A stretch of DNA of 64,000 nt from the NCBI GenBank assembly GCA_002050275.1, contig MWTB01000002.1, forward strand, positions 227,176 to 291,175, given 5' to 3'. Under the pieces are notes generated by a model that did no database searches, was not told where the DNA came from, and saw only the letters and a program-made list of their open reading frames with translations. Source of the stretch: Anaerolineae bacterium UTCFX1. Its GTDB lineage: Bacteria; Chloroflexota; Anaerolineae; Anaerolineales; Villigracilaceae. Shown one piece after another: positions 40,455-50,555 of this stretch. The translations under genes were made by a program, and so were the position numbers. The first letter of the stretch is position 1, and every line of letters begins with the position of its first letter.

Positions 40455-40928
40455 ATGTCTGAGCTAAATGAATTGGCAGATAAATTGAAATCGGAAGGCG
40501 AGAAGATCTATGCTTTTTTCGCCGACTTAACCGATGAACGGTGGCGTGCGAAGGTTTACACTGAAGGCGAAACGTGGAGCATCCGCGATGTGCTTTCGCA
40601 TTTGATCTCTTCGGAGCGCGGCTTGATTAATCTTTTTGAACGCATACGCGCAGGCGGAGAAGGCGTCTCAGAAGATTTCTCGATTAACCGTTACAACGCC
40701 GCGCAACAAGAACGGATGAAAGACCTGCCTCCGCACGAATTGCTGGAGCAATACAAAGAAGTCCGTTCGAATTCTGTCGCCTGGGTGGCGGGATTGAAAG
40801 AAGAGGAACTTGAAATCCAAGGGCGGCATCCGTTTTTGGGGATGACCAAGATCCGCGATATGATAAAACTGTTATATGTTCATAATCAGAATCATTATCG
40901 TGATATAAAGAAAGTTCTAAAGCCTTAA
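40455..40928 (+). CDS. DinB family protein
   Basis: A 157-residue four-helix DinB-superfamily protein, a metal-binding fold that in some members is a thiol-dependent transferase. Likely metal histidines are in DVLSHLISSE and in HNQNHYRDI near the C-terminus. ATG 40455 is used because AAAGGAG is eight bases upstream; an in-frame ATG at 40437 would add six residues. It probably follows the SDR in one transcript. Function unknown. Confidence 0.87.
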   Translation: MSELNELADKLKSEGEKIYAFFADLTDERWRAKVYTEGETWSIRDVLSHLISSERGLINLFERIRAGGEGVSEDFSINRYNAAQQERMKDLPPHELLEQYKEVRSNSVAWVAGLKEEELEIQGRHPFLGMTKIRDMIKLLYVHNQNHYRDIKKVLKP

Positions 40929-41010
40929 GCACAAAGGACACGAAGAGCGCAAAGGATTCTGCTGAAAGACGATTTGCTTGAGACTTGACCCACTTAGCGA
41001 CCTTCGTAGT
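40926..41010. repeat. Degenerate CGCAAAGG-type intergenic repeat
   Basis: AGCACAAAGGACACGAAGAG near the left and a CTTAGCGACCTTCGTAG near the right are imperfect inverted copies, like the gap at 22983-23066. No gene. Confidence 0.45.
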
Positions 41011-41015
41011 AAAAA

Positions 41016-42125
41016 TTGAATCTTCCACCCTTTAAACTCGAGCGCTACTTTGCCAAGTACGAATTCAATGCGGAGTTTCTGCTTTGTTCCTCCGATTGTG
41101 AAGCCATGTCCATCGCGGACTTGCTTGCCATGGAGACGGGCGCGGCGGAGAAGTTTCAGCAAATGTGGTTGGGATACACCGAGTCGCTTGGGCATCCTGC
41201 TTTGCGAAAAGAGATCACCGAAATCTACGAAACGATTCAACCCGAAGAGATTTTGGTCCACACGGGCGCAGGTGAAGCGATCTTCCTCTTCATGCTTGCC
41301 GCGTTGAAAGAGAACGACCACGTCATCGTCCATGCGCCGAATTACCAATCGTTGAGCGAAATCGCAAAAGGGATGGGGTGTATGGTCAGCCCGTGGCGGG
41401 CGCGCGAGGAAAATAACTGGTCGCTGGACTTGGACGAACTGCGCCATCTCGTCCGCTCTTCGACGAAAGCGATCGTTATTAACACGCCGCACAACCCGAC
41501 GGGCTATCTCATGTCGAAGTCCGATTTTGAAGCGGTGAACAAGTTCGCGCAGGAAAACAATCTGCTGTTATTCAGTGACGAAGTCTACCGCGAATCGGAG
41601 TACGATCTGTCGCTTCGTCTGCCCGCCGGCGCAGACATGGGCGAACATGCTGTCTCGCTCGGCGTCACATCCAAAACCTACGGCTTGGCTGGCTTGCGGA
41701 TCGGATGGATCGCTACGAAGAACAAAATGATCTACGAGAAGATGGCTGGGCTGAAAGATTACACCACCATTTGCAACTCCGCGCCGAGCGAATTCCTTGC
41801 GGAGGTCGCGTTGCGGAATCGACAAAAACTCATCGCGCGGAATGTTGGAATTATCAAGAGCAATCTCGAGATCGTTGATGACCTTTTCAATCGGCGCTCG
41901 AATTTGTTTGCATGGGTTCGTCCTGCCGCTGGCTCGATGGGATTCCCCAAATTGTTGAAAGGGAACATCGAAGATTTCTGCGACGACCTCGTGAAGAAAT
42001 CAGGCGTGTTGCTTTTGCCCGGCTCCATGTACGAAGACTCGCGCAATCACTTCCGCATCGGGCTTGGACGAAGAAACCTCCCGCAGGCGGTGGAGAGATT
42101 GGATAAGTTCTTGAGTAGAAATTAA
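41016..42125 (+). CDS. Aminotransferase class I/II (PLP)
   Basis: A 369-residue fold-type I aminotransferase. The PLP lysine is in GVTSKTYGLAGLRIGW; other blocks are HTGAGEAIFLFMLA, NTPHNPTGYLMSKSDF, LFSDEVYRESEY and the C-terminal RNHFRIGLGRR. It is similar to the aspartate/capreomycidine-type subgroup with the N-terminus NLPPFKLERYFAKYEF, which is why TTG 41016 is taken as the start: no ATG occurs before this conserved segment. No good ribosome-binding site is visible. Substrate uncertain. Confidence 0.88.
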   Translation: MNLPPFKLERYFAKYEFNAEFLLCSSDCEAMSIADLLAMETGAAEKFQQMWLGYTESLGHPALRKEITEIYETIQPEEILVHTGAGEAIFLFMLAALKENDHVIVHAPNYQSLSEIAKGMGCMVSPWRAREENNWSLDLDELRHLVRSSTKAIVINTPHNPTGYLMSKSDFEAVNKFAQENNLLLFSDEVYRESEYDLSLRLPAGADMGEHAVSLGVTSKTYGLAGLRIGWIATKNKMIYEKMAGLKDYTTICNSAPSEFLAEVALRNRQKLIARNVGIIKSNLEIVDDLFNRRSNLFAWVRPAAGSMGFPKLLKGNIEDFCDDLVKKSGVLLLPGSMYEDSRNHFRIGLGRRNLPQAVERLDKFLSRN

Positions 42126-42178
42126 CCGCTAAGATTTGTACTGAGCCTGTCGAAGCGCCGCGAAGAACGCAAAGTTTT
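42124..42178. repeat. Composite intergenic repeat with CTGAGCCTGTCGAAG
   Basis: ACCGCTAAG and CCGCGAAGAACGCAAAG halves are interrupted by TACTGAGCCTGTCGAAGCG, a motif common in intergenic repeats of environmental bacteria. It appears to be one repeat inserted in another. Confidence 0.45.
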
Positions 42179-42213
42179 TCTTTTGCTTATTCGTCCTTCA
42201 TCGCTGTTTTCCT

Positions 42214-42252
42214 AATCGTCAATCGTCAATCGTAAATCGCAAATCGTAAATC
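42214..42252 (+). repeat. Tandem heptamer AATCGTM, about 5.6 copies
   Basis: Units AATCGTC, AATCGTC, AATCGTA, AATCGCA, AATCGTA, AATC, ending 10 bases before the ATG of the next gene. Confidence 0.85.
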
Positions 42253-42262
42253 TCCAATTCTC

Positions 42263-43114
42263 ATGCCCTTTCTCATTTCCTCTCTCCTCGCCACCCTCAC
42301 ATACGTCTTCGGTGCAAGTATCGCTGACTACCTTGGCAAGCCCTTTCTTGCGACTCCGTTTTGGCTGGGCTTGCTCATGGTTCTTCTTGCGCAAGCAGCT
42401 ATGGACTGGCTGTCGGAAGTCTTTCGCCTGGACGCGGAACCTCTGCTCGAAAACGAAACTCGCTCCAAGCGGCAGACACTCCGCAACAATTATCTGTACA
42501 CATCTCTAGCGTGCATCGCCGCTGTTGCGTTAACCGCGTATGTTCTCTTTGCCAATGACTCCCTGCCTCTTTCTTCTTTCCTCTTTCTTCTCCTCTCCCT
42601 CGCCATTGTCTTCATGTATTCAATCCCCCCGTTTCGCTTCATCAACCGCGGCATGGGAGAATTTCTCCTTGCCGCACACCTCGCGTATGTGATCCCGTCC
42701 ATTGCGTTCACCCTTCAAGCGGACGAAACGCATCGTTTCCTCGCGCTCGCCGCCCCGCTGACGTTTCTCGCCTTTTCGTACTTCCTTGTGAGAAACTTCC
42801 AGTCCTTCGTGCAAGACCAAAAATACAACCGTGTCACATTTCTCACGCGCCTCGGTTGGGAACGCGTCGTGCCGCTGCATCATCTGTTCGTCTTGCTTGC
42901 GTACTTGTTTTTTGTCATGTCGCCGCTCTTTGGCTTATCGCTTTCATTGATCTGGTCTGTATTCCTCACCTTTCCCTTTGCCATCTTTCAGATTTTCCTT
43001 TTGCGAAATATCAGCCTCGGCGCCAAGCCCAACTGGACGCTCCTCCATGTGACCGCGCTTACGGTCTTCGGACTTTCAACGTACTTCCTCGCCGTCACAT
43101 TTTGGATTCGCTGA
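42263..43114 (+). CDS. UbiA-like membrane protein with degenerate prenyltransferase motifs
   Basis: A 283-residue protein with about eight membrane helices in the pattern of UbiA/MenA prenyltransferases. Recognisable are MYSIPPFRFINRGMGEFLLA (the MenA-like Y-x-x-P-x-x-x-x-x-R-G-x-G-E loop). Both catalytic Asp motifs are altered: the first reads DWLSEVFRLDAEP instead of NDxxDxxxD, and the second VQDQKYNRVTFLTRLGW instead of NDIRDxxxD. It may have a changed substrate or be non-catalytic. The leader holds a heptamer array, and a second heptamer tract (42567-42594) lies inside the gene. Confidence 0.75.
   Translation: MPFLISSLLATLTYVFGASIADYLGKPFLATPFWLGLLMVLLAQAAMDWLSEVFRLDAEPLLENETRSKRQTLRNNYLYTSLACIAAVALTAYVLFANDSLPLSSFLFLLLSLAIVFMYSIPPFRFINRGMGEFLLAAHLAYVIPSIAFTLQADETHRFLALAAPLTFLAFSYFLVRNFQSFVQDQKYNRVTFLTRLGWERVVPLHHLFVLLAYLFFVMSPLFGLSLSLIWSVFLTFPFAIFQIFLLRNISLGAKPNWTLLHVTALTVFGLSTYFLAVTFWIR
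42567..42594 (+). repeat. Heptamer tract within the UbiA-like gene
   Basis: CTCTTTC, TTCTTTC, CTCTTTC, TTCTCCT, encoding part of a Ser/Leu/Phe membrane helix. Loss or gain of one unit would shift the frame. Confidence 0.55.
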
Positions 43115-43128
43115 CCGGTAGACTCGCA

Positions 43129-43170
43129 AACAAAAAGAGTCGCGTAATGCTATGCGCGACTCTTTTTGTT
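43129..43170. terminator. Bidirectional terminator, 16-bp perfect stem
   Basis: AACAAAAAGAGTCGCG pairs perfectly with CGCGACTCTTTTTGTT around TAATGCTATG, between two convergent genes. T-rich ends on both strands. Confidence 0.9.
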
Positions 43171-43181
43171 CGGTTGCTCAA

Positions 43182-43436
43182 TTATCCGCGACGGATCAAG
43201 CCCATTGCCGAGATCATCACGACCGCGCCGCCAACCGCGACCAAAAACCCGATCACACTAAACCCTTCAGGGACCGGCATACCTAACGTGCTCATGATTC
43301 CCGCGCCGATGAACGCGCCGAGGATACCCACGACAATATTTGCCACAGGTCCCATTCTACGGTTCTTGCCTGTGAGAATGCTGGCAACCCAACCCGCCAG
43401 CGCTCCGAAAATCAGCCATGCAATGAAAGTGATCAT
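43182..43436 (-). CDS. GlsB/YeaQ/YmgE family stress-associated membrane protein
   Basis: An 84-residue small membrane protein with three Gly-rich helices. Family text is IAWLIFGALAGWVASILTG, NIVVGILGAFIGAGIM and VGGAVVMISAMGLIRRG. Members are often induced by stress; no activity is known. GGAGT lies eight bases before the ATG. It is a single gene closed by the shared terminator at 43129-43170. Confidence 0.93.
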   Translation of the reverse strand: MITFIAWLIFGALAGWVASILTGKNRRMGPVANIVVGILGAFIGAGIMSTLGMPVPEGFSVIGFLVAVGGAVVMISAMGLIRRG

Positions 43437-43521
43437 TTGTGACTCCGTAAAGAATTTGTTATGTCAATTCTAAATCAAACTTGCTAAAAAGGATTTTGAA
43501 ATTCCTTGTGCGCTTTGTGTC

Positions 43522-44475
43522 TTAAGGCGCTCTTTGCCACGGCAACTTCCCCAAATCCACATTCCCGCCGCTGAGGATCACGCCGACTTTCGAACCCGAG
43601 AGATCAACTTTCTTTTCCCACAGCGCAGCCACCGCCACAGCCGCAGATGGCTCGATGACGATCTTTGCGCGTTCCCAAATAAACTTCATCGCATCCACGA
43701 TTCCTTGCTCGCTCACGGTGACGATTCTTTCCACGCGTGATTGAATGATCGAAAATGTCAACTCGCTCAGCGACGTGAGCAAACCGTCCGCGATTGTCTT
43801 CGGATGTTCCGGCGGCAAAATTTTTCCCGCTTGCAATGAACGGAACGTATCGTCAGCCATCTCGGGTTCGCCGCCGATGACGCGGATTCCTTTTTTGATC
43901 TCGGTTGCCGCGATGGAGGTTCCGCTCAACAACCCGCCTCCGCCGACGGGCGCGATGATCGCGTCCAGATCGGGGACATCCGCCAACAGTTCGAGCGCGG
44001 CAGTTCCCTGCCCCGCGATGACGCGCTCGTTGTCAAACGGGTGGATGAGCGCTGCGCCAGTAGATTCCACTGCACGGCGGAGAGTCGCTTCGCGCGCCTG
44101 TAAAGTTGATTCGCAGTAGGAAATTTTTCCTCCATACCCAGCCACTGCGTCCTTCTTCACCTGCGGCGCATTCTCGGGCATGACGATGTGCGCCGCGATG
44201 CCGCGCATTCGCGCCGCGAGCGCCAACGCCTGCGCATGATTCCCCGATGAGTGCGTACAAACTCCGCGCTTCGCTTCCTCATCGCTCAATGAAAAGACCG
44301 CATTACACGCGCCGCGAAATTTGAACGCGCCGACCTTTTGAAAATTCTCACACTTGAAAAATACTTGCGCGCCAATTCTCTGATTGAAACTCTCGTTCGT
44401 CATCACTGGCGTGCGATGCGCGTACGATTTGATTCGATCTGCGGCGTCACGGATGTCTTGCAGAGCGGGAGGCAT
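43522..44475 (-). CDS. Threonine/serine dehydratase (PLP fold type II)
   Basis: A 317-residue single-domain enzyme of the catabolic threonine dehydratase/serine racemase group. The PLP lysine is in GAFKFRGACN, the serine/glycine site in SSGNHAQALALAA, and the phosphate loop is VGGGGLLSGT. It lacks the C-terminal ACT-like regulatory domain of biosynthetic IlvA, so it is probably catabolic or a racemase. It starts four bases after the purA stop and so appears co-transcribed with purA. Confidence 0.92.
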   Translation of the reverse strand: MPPALQDIRDAADRIKSYAHRTPVMTNESFNQRIGAQVFFKCENFQKVGAFKFRGACNAVFSLSDEEAKRGVCTHSSGNHAQALALAARMRGIAAHIVMPENAPQVKKDAVAGYGGKISYCESTLQAREATLRRAVESTGAALIHPFDNERVIAGQGTAALELLADVPDLDAIIAPVGGGGLLSGTSIAATEIKKGIRVIGGEPEMADDTFRSLQAGKILPPEHPKTIADGLLTSLSELTFSIIQSRVERIVTVSEQGIVDAMKFIWERAKIVIEPSAAVAVAALWEKKVDLSGSKVGVILSGGNVDLGKLPWQRAP

Positions 44476-44479
44476 CCTC

Positions 44480-45766
<1,287 letters not shown>

Positions 45767-47101
45767 TTATTTGCTCGCTTGCTCACGCCCTACAACTTCA
45801 TCTACAATTCGAATTGCGAGTCCCAAATACGTCTCTGGCGATAGACTCATCAACTTCGCTCGTGTTTCCTCTTCGACATCCAATGCCTCGACCCACGACC
45901 GATACGCGACGCTGTCCATGACGCGACCCCGCGTCTGCGATTTGAGCGACTCGTATGCGTCGCTTTGTCCCGCTGCGCGGAGGATCGTCTGTGCCCCTTC
46001 GCTGATGACTTCCCAATGCGCGGTCAGACTCGCTTTGATCTTTTCCTCGTCTGCCTCCACGCGACTCATGCCGCGGACGAGGTTGCGCCACGCGAGCAAC
46101 GTATGTCCCAGCGCGGCGCCGAACGTTCTTCGTACCGTTGAATCGGATAAATCTCTCTGCAGTCTTGAGATCGGCAGCTTCTGCGCGTAGTGGGCGAGAA
46201 GCGCGTTTGCAATTCCAAGGTTTCCCTCCGCGTTCTCGAAGTCAATCGGGTTAACTTTCTGCGGCATCGTCGAAGAGCCGACCTCGCTCGCGACTGTTTT
46301 TTGTTTGAGAAAGCCGTCGCTGATGTACCGCCACATATCCTGCGTGAAGTCTATCAAGACAGAATTAGTTAGGCGCAGTGAATCGAAATAACGGATCCAA
46401 TTATCGTAGGGGAGGATTTGCGTTGTGACGAGATTTGGTTCAAGATCATAGCCGCGGATGAAATTGCCGCTAAATGAAATCCAGTCCATGTGCGGGGCGA
46501 CAGTGTGCAGCGCGTTGAAGTTGCCGACTGCGCCTGTGAGTTTTGCTTCAAACTTGTGATTCGCTATTTCGTCGCGGCATTTCTTCAGGCGCGAGAGATA
46601 CACGGCAATTTCTTTTCCCAGCGTTGTCGGCACGGCGGGTTGACCGTGAGTCCGCGCGAGCATGGGCAGGGCGCGATATTGTTTTGCGAAGTCTCGCAAC
46701 GATGAAATGAGATTATCTAGCGAAGGTAGCAGGACTTGGTCGCGCGAGTCTCTTAGCGCGAGGGCTTGCGCGATGTTGTTGATATCTTCGGATGTCAGAC
46801 CGAAATGAATGAAGGGATGCACGTCTGCGGAAAGTTTGTCTCTTAAGAAGTACTCAATCGCTTTGACGTCGTGGCGCGTCGTCTTTTCATATTCCTGGAT
46901 CTTGTGCGCGTCTTCGTCTGCGAACGAGTCGAGAGAAATGTTGGGGGGCGGGCAAATGCCGATGTTGGAAAGAGCGATTAGAAAGTCGAGTTCGAGGCGC
47001 GCGCGGGAGCGGAGGTAGGCAAATTCAGAGAAGAAATCTCGCAGAGCGAAAATCTCTTGTTCGTAGCGTCCATCCAACGGCGAAAGCGCATGAAGTTCCA
47101 T
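45767..47101 (-). CDS. purB: Adenylosuccinate lyase
   Basis: A 444-residue fumarase-superfamily lyase acting in both IMP synthesis and the AMP branch. Signatures are HFGLTSEDINNIAQALAL, RTHGQPAVPTTLGKE (catalytic His) and the flexible loop SSTMPQKVNPIDFEN. It belongs to the longer E. coli-type form. ATG 47101 is preferred over 47107: it is eight bases after the minus-strand TATAAT, matching the leaderless pattern, whereas 47107 would begin before the expected transcription start. It is divergent from guaB, with both promoters sharing one -10. Confidence 0.95.
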   Translation of the reverse strand: MELHALSPLDGRYEQEIFALRDFFSEFAYLRSRARLELDFLIALSNIGICPPPNISLDSFADEDAHKIQEYEKTTRHDVKAIEYFLRDKLSADVHPFIHFGLTSEDINNIAQALALRDSRDQVLLPSLDNLISSLRDFAKQYRALPMLARTHGQPAVPTTLGKEIAVYLSRLKKCRDEIANHKFEAKLTGAVGNFNALHTVAPHMDWISFSGNFIRGYDLEPNLVTTQILPYDNWIRYFDSLRLTNSVLIDFTQDMWRYISDGFLKQKTVASEVGSSTMPQKVNPIDFENAEGNLGIANALLAHYAQKLPISRLQRDLSDSTVRRTFGAALGHTLLAWRNLVRGMSRVEADEEKIKASLTAHWEVISEGAQTILRAAGQSDAYESLKSQTRGRVMDSVAYRSWVEALDVEEETRAKLMSLSPETYLGLAIRIVDEVVGREQASK

Positions 47102-47109
47102 CGGCATGT

Positions 47110-47117
47110 ATTATAAT
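47110..47117. promoter_or_regulatory. Palindromic bidirectional -10 (ATTATAAT) for purB and guaB
   Basis: ATTATAAT is its own reverse complement and reads as TATAAT on both strands (47112-47117 plus, 47115-47110 minus). guaB has a leader with AGAGGAGA; purB is leaderless. Confidence 0.65.
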
Positions 47118-47147
47118 TCGAGCGTCTGATTTCCAGAGGAGATTGCG

Positions 47148-48587
47148 ATGAAAATTTTGAATGATGTCGCGTTGACGTATGACGACGTTTTGCTTATGCC
47201 GCAATATTCCGATATTGATTCGCGCCGCACGCTTTCGACAAAAAGTTATTTGACGAAGAAGATCGCGTTGCAGATTCCGATCGTTTCCGCGAACATGGAC
47301 GTGGTGACGGAGAGCGAGTTGGCGATCGCGATGGCGCGCGAGGGCGGGATCGGGATCATCCATCGTTTTATGACGATCGCGGAGCAGGCGCGTCAGATCG
47401 AACGGGTGAAGAAGGAAGAATCATTTGTGGTGGACGACCCCATTACAATGATCGAGACGAGTACGGTGGGCGAGGTGAAGCGTGTAGTGGCAGAAACAGG
47501 CTCCGGCGGAATTTTAATTTTGGACTCCGATGAAAGGCTGGCTGGCATTGTTTCGACACGAGATTTATTGTTTGAAGACAACGATGATAAGCCAATTGCC
47601 GCGATCATGACGCGAGATGTTCACAGCGCGCCGCCCGGCACGTCGTTGAAAGAAGCCGAGCGATTGCTGCATGAACATCGTGTCGAGAAATTACCGCTGG
47701 TGAAGGCTGACGGAAGCGTTGCAGGATTGGTCACATTGAAAGATATTATGAAGATCACGCAGTTCCCTAAAGCGACCAAAGATTCAAAAGGGAGGTTGGC
47801 TGTGGGCGCGGCGGTGGGCGTGCGCGATCGAGAATTGCACCGCGTGGAATCTGTGTTGGCGGCGGGAGCGGATTGCATTGTGGTGGACATTGCTCACGGC
47901 GATTCGCATCTTGAGATCGAGATGATAAAAAACATCCGCAAGCATTTTGGCGACGCGCAGATCATCGGCGGCAACGTGGCGACAGGCGACGGAACGAAGC
48001 GGCTCATCGAAGCGGGCGCCGACGCGGTGAAAGTTGGCGTGGGACCCGGCTCTATTTGCATCACGAGGATGGTGGCGGGCGCGGGCGTCCCGCAATTGAG
48101 CGCGGTGATCGAGTGCGCAACGGCGGCGAGAGACTCTGGCGTGCCGATCATTGCCGACGGGGGGATTCGTCAGCCGGGCGACGTGGTCAAGGCGATTGCG
48201 GCGGGCGCGTCGAGCGTGATGATCGGTTCGCTGTTGGCGGGCGCCGATGAAAGCCCCGGTATGATTCTCACTCGCAAAGGTCATCGCTATAAAGCCTCGC
48301 GCGGTATGGCGTCGTTGGAGGCGAACATCCTCCGCAACAAGCGCGAAGGCAATGACTTGACGCACGAGGAGATCGAAGACTATGTGGCGGAAGGCGTAGA
48401 AGCCACGGTGCCGTATCGCGGCAAAGCGCGCGAAACGCTTAATCAACTGGTCGGTGGTTTACAATCGGGTATGAGTTATAGCGGCGCGCATTCAATCGAA
48501 GAGTTGCAGCAAAAAGCGGTCTTTGTGCGTATGACTGGCGCGGGCTTGAAAGAGTCGGGCTCGCATGATGTGGAAATGGTTGGATAA
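47148..48587 (+). CDS. guaB: IMP dehydrogenase
   Basis: A 479-residue NAD-dependent enzyme making XMP from IMP, the first step to GMP. The barrel is interrupted by two CBS domains (about residues 90-205), as usual. Motifs: [54 protein letters not shown] with the catalytic Cys, [20 protein letters not shown] and the flap [17 protein letters not shown] lies seven bases before the ATG. The following aminotransferase gene begins one base after its stop. Confidence 0.97.
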   Translation: MKILNDVALTYDDVLLMPQYSDIDSRRTLSTKSYLTKKIALQIPIVSANMDVVTESELAIAMAREGGIGIIHRFMTIAEQARQIERVKKEESFVVDDPITMIETSTVGEVKRVVAETGSGGILILDSDERLAGIVSTRDLLFEDNDDKPIAAIMTRDVHSAPPGTSLKEAERLLHEHRVEKLPLVKADGSVAGLVTLKDIMKITQFPKATKDSKGRLAVGAAVGVRDRELHRVESVLAAGADCIVVDIAHGDSHLEIEMIKNIRKHFGDAQIIGGNVATGDGTKRLIEAGADAVKVGVGPGSICITRMVAGAGVPQLSAVIECATAARDSGVPIIADGGIRQPGDVVKAIAAGASSVMIGSLLAGADESPGMILTRKGHRYKASRGMASLEANILRNKREGNDLTHEEIEDYVAEGVEATVPYRGKARETLNQLVGGLQSGMSYSGAHSIEELQQKAVFVRMTGAGLKESGSHDVEMVG

Positions 48588-48588
48588 A

Positions 48589-49926
48589 ATGACAAATACA
48601 ACTGAAACAAACTGGCTTGAAAAAGATAAGAGACAATTGCATCCCGTCTACCATCCCAATTCTCATGCGAATGCGATGGTAGTGGAGCGCGGCGAAGGCG
48701 TGTGGCTGTATACCGCCGATGGACGTAAGATTCTCGACGGCATGGCGGGATTGTGGAACGTCAACGTGGGCTATGGGCGCGAAGAGCTGGCTCAAGCCGC
48801 CTATGACCAGATGAAGAAAATGGCATTCACGTCTAATTTCTCAGGAATGACGAATCTACCGTCCATCGAATTGGCGGATAAATTGGCGGGTTTCGCTTAC
48901 GACGGGTTGAATACGACCTTCTTCACGTCGGGCGGATCGGAGTCGAATGACTCGGCGTTCAAGACCGCGCGTTATTATTGGAAGCGCAAAGGCAAACCGA
49001 CGAAATACAAGGTCATCGCTCGTAAGGGCGCGTATCATGGCGTAACGCTTGCCACGACGTTCGCTACCGGGCTTGAGAAATATCAGGCGATGTTCGGTCC
49101 TGCGATGGAAGGATTTATTCACATCCCCGCGCCGAATCCGTATCGCTTTGAAGGCGAGATGAAAGCGGGCGAGACGGTCGGTCAAGCCGCTGCGCGAGCG
49201 CTCGAAGAGGCGATCTTGCGTGAAGGTGCGGAGACGGTTGCGGCGTTCATCGCAGAGCCGGTCATGGGCGTTGGCGGCGTGATCGTTCCGCCCGATGATT
49301 ACTTCCCGCTCGTCCGTGCGATTTGCGATAAACATGAAATCCTTTTCATCGCCGATGAAGTTATCACGGGCTTTGGACGCACTGGCGAATGGTTCGCGCT
49401 CAAACATTGGAACGTCAAACCTGATATCCTTTCGTTCGCTAAAGCCGTTACCAGCGGGTATGCTCCGCTCGGCGGGATCCAGATCTCGGATGCGATACGC
49501 GAAACCATCGAATCGGCGTCGGACGCTGAAACGTGGATGCACGGCTATACATACTCGGGTCACGCTATGGCGTGCGCAGTTGGCTTGAAGAATATCGAGT
49601 TAATGGAACGGGAACAGTATCCTGCGCGCGCAAAAGAACTTGGCAAGCGTTTATTTGAGGGCTTGGAATCGCTGAAAGAGTTCGGTTTTGTCGGCGATGT
49701 GCGCGGGCTGGGTTTACTCTGCGGCGTGGAGATTGTTTCGGATAAAGATGCGAAAACCGCCGATCCTGCGCAGACGATGAAGGTCTTCAAAGCCGCTTCA
49801 GAACGCGGACTTCGGACTCGTCCGGTAGGAAACGCGCTTGCCTTTGCGCCTCCGCTTGCGATCAGCGAAGAGGAAGTAGATGAAATTGTAAAACGGCTCG
49901 GCGCGGCGATGGACGCTGTAGCGTAG
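48589..49926 (+). CDS. Class III aminotransferase (omega-amino acid type)
   Basis: A 445-residue PLP aminotransferase of the omega-amino acid:pyruvate/putrescine group. Visible are TSGGSESNDSAFKTAR, YHGVTLATTFATG, FIAEPVMGVGGVIVP, LFIADEVITGFGRTGEWFA and the PLP lysine in FAKAVTSGYAPLGG. ATG 48589 follows the guaB stop by one base and fits the conserved start (LEKDKRQLHPVYHP). Coupling to guaB suggests co-expression, not a pathway link. With agmatinase in the window, putrescine is one possible substrate. Confidence 0.9.
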   Translation: MTNTTETNWLEKDKRQLHPVYHPNSHANAMVVERGEGVWLYTADGRKILDGMAGLWNVNVGYGREELAQAAYDQMKKMAFTSNFSGMTNLPSIELADKLAGFAYDGLNTTFFTSGGSESNDSAFKTARYYWKRKGKPTKYKVIARKGAYHGVTLATTFATGLEKYQAMFGPAMEGFIHIPAPNPYRFEGEMKAGETVGQAAARALEEAILREGAETVAAFIAEPVMGVGGVIVPPDDYFPLVRAICDKHEILFIADEVITGFGRTGEWFALKHWNVKPDILSFAKAVTSGYAPLGGIQISDAIRETIESASDAETWMHGYTYSGHAMACAVGLKNIELMEREQYPARAKELGKRLFEGLESLKEFGFVGDVRGLGLLCGVEIVSDKDAKTADPAQTMKVFKAASERGLRTRPVGNALAFAPPLAISEEEVDEIVKRLGAAMDAVA

Positions 49927-49978
49927 CGCAACTCGACGAACGCCTGTATTGAGATCGTTGTTATTTGAGGATAAATAG

Positions 49979-50446
49979 ATGCCCATATCCGCTGGTCTTT
50001 CAGCCCCCGACTTTGAATTGTTTGACGATACGAATACGCTTAGGAAGCTTTCCGATTTTCGCGGAAAGAACGTTATTCTTTATTTTTATCCGAAAGACGA
50101 CACGCCCGGATGCACAAAAGAAGCCTGTAATTTCCGCGACGATTATTCTGCGTACGAAAAAGCGGGTGTAGTCGTATTGGGCGTCAGCCCCGACAGCGTC
50201 GAATCGCACGCGAAATTCAAGAAGAAGTTTCAACTGCCGTTTCTACTATTGGCAGATAATGGACATGCCGTCTGCGATCTGTATCAGGTTTGGGGACCGA
50301 AGAAGTTCATGGGAAAATCCTACGAAGGCGTTTTACGAACAACTTTCGTTATTGACGGCAACGGAATGATCGTTAAAGTGTTCGAGAAGGTAAGACCGGC
50401 GGAGCATAGCGCCGAGGTTCTGGCGGCGTTGAGGTCGGTCGAATAG
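49979..50446 (+). CDS. bcp: Thioredoxin-dependent thiol peroxidase (Bcp/PrxQ)
   Basis: A 155-residue atypical two-Cys peroxiredoxin. The peroxidatic Cys45 and resolving Cys50 occur in DTPGCTKEACNFRD, the spacing typical of PrxQ. It reduces hydrogen peroxide and organic peroxides with thioredoxin. Other family text: LYFYPKDDTPG, GVSPDSVESHAKFKKKF and FVIDGNGMI. GAGGA is about eight bases before the ATG. It precedes the oxidase cluster. Confidence 0.95.
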   Translation: MPISAGLSAPDFELFDDTNTLRKLSDFRGKNVILYFYPKDDTPGCTKEACNFRDDYSAYEKAGVVVLGVSPDSVESHAKFKKKFQLPFLLLADNGHAVCDLYQVWGPKKFMGKSYEGVLRTTFVIDGNGMIVKVFEKVRPAEHSAEVLAALRSVE

Positions 50447-50494
50447 GCGAGCCGACTGTCGCTGCGGATGAGTGGTTTTCCGTTAAAAATATGA

Positions 50495-50500
50495 TAAAAT
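50495..50500 (+). promoter_or_regulatory. -10-like TAAAAT for the cox operon
   Basis: TAAAAT inside TATGATAAAATC, about 55 bases before the coxB ATG. No clear -35. Confidence 0.35.
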
Positions 50501-50555
50501 CGCGGAGTTCTGATTTAGGCAATCCCTAGTCAGATTTTTGATTCAGGAGAAGTGT

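Noticed and set aside
42214..42252. CRISPR-like array
   Set aside because: Units are 7 bases with no spacers and no cas genes are in the window.
47118..47147. Purine riboswitch before guaB
   Set aside because: The leader is under 30 bases, far too short for a purine aptamer, and holds only a ribosome-binding site.
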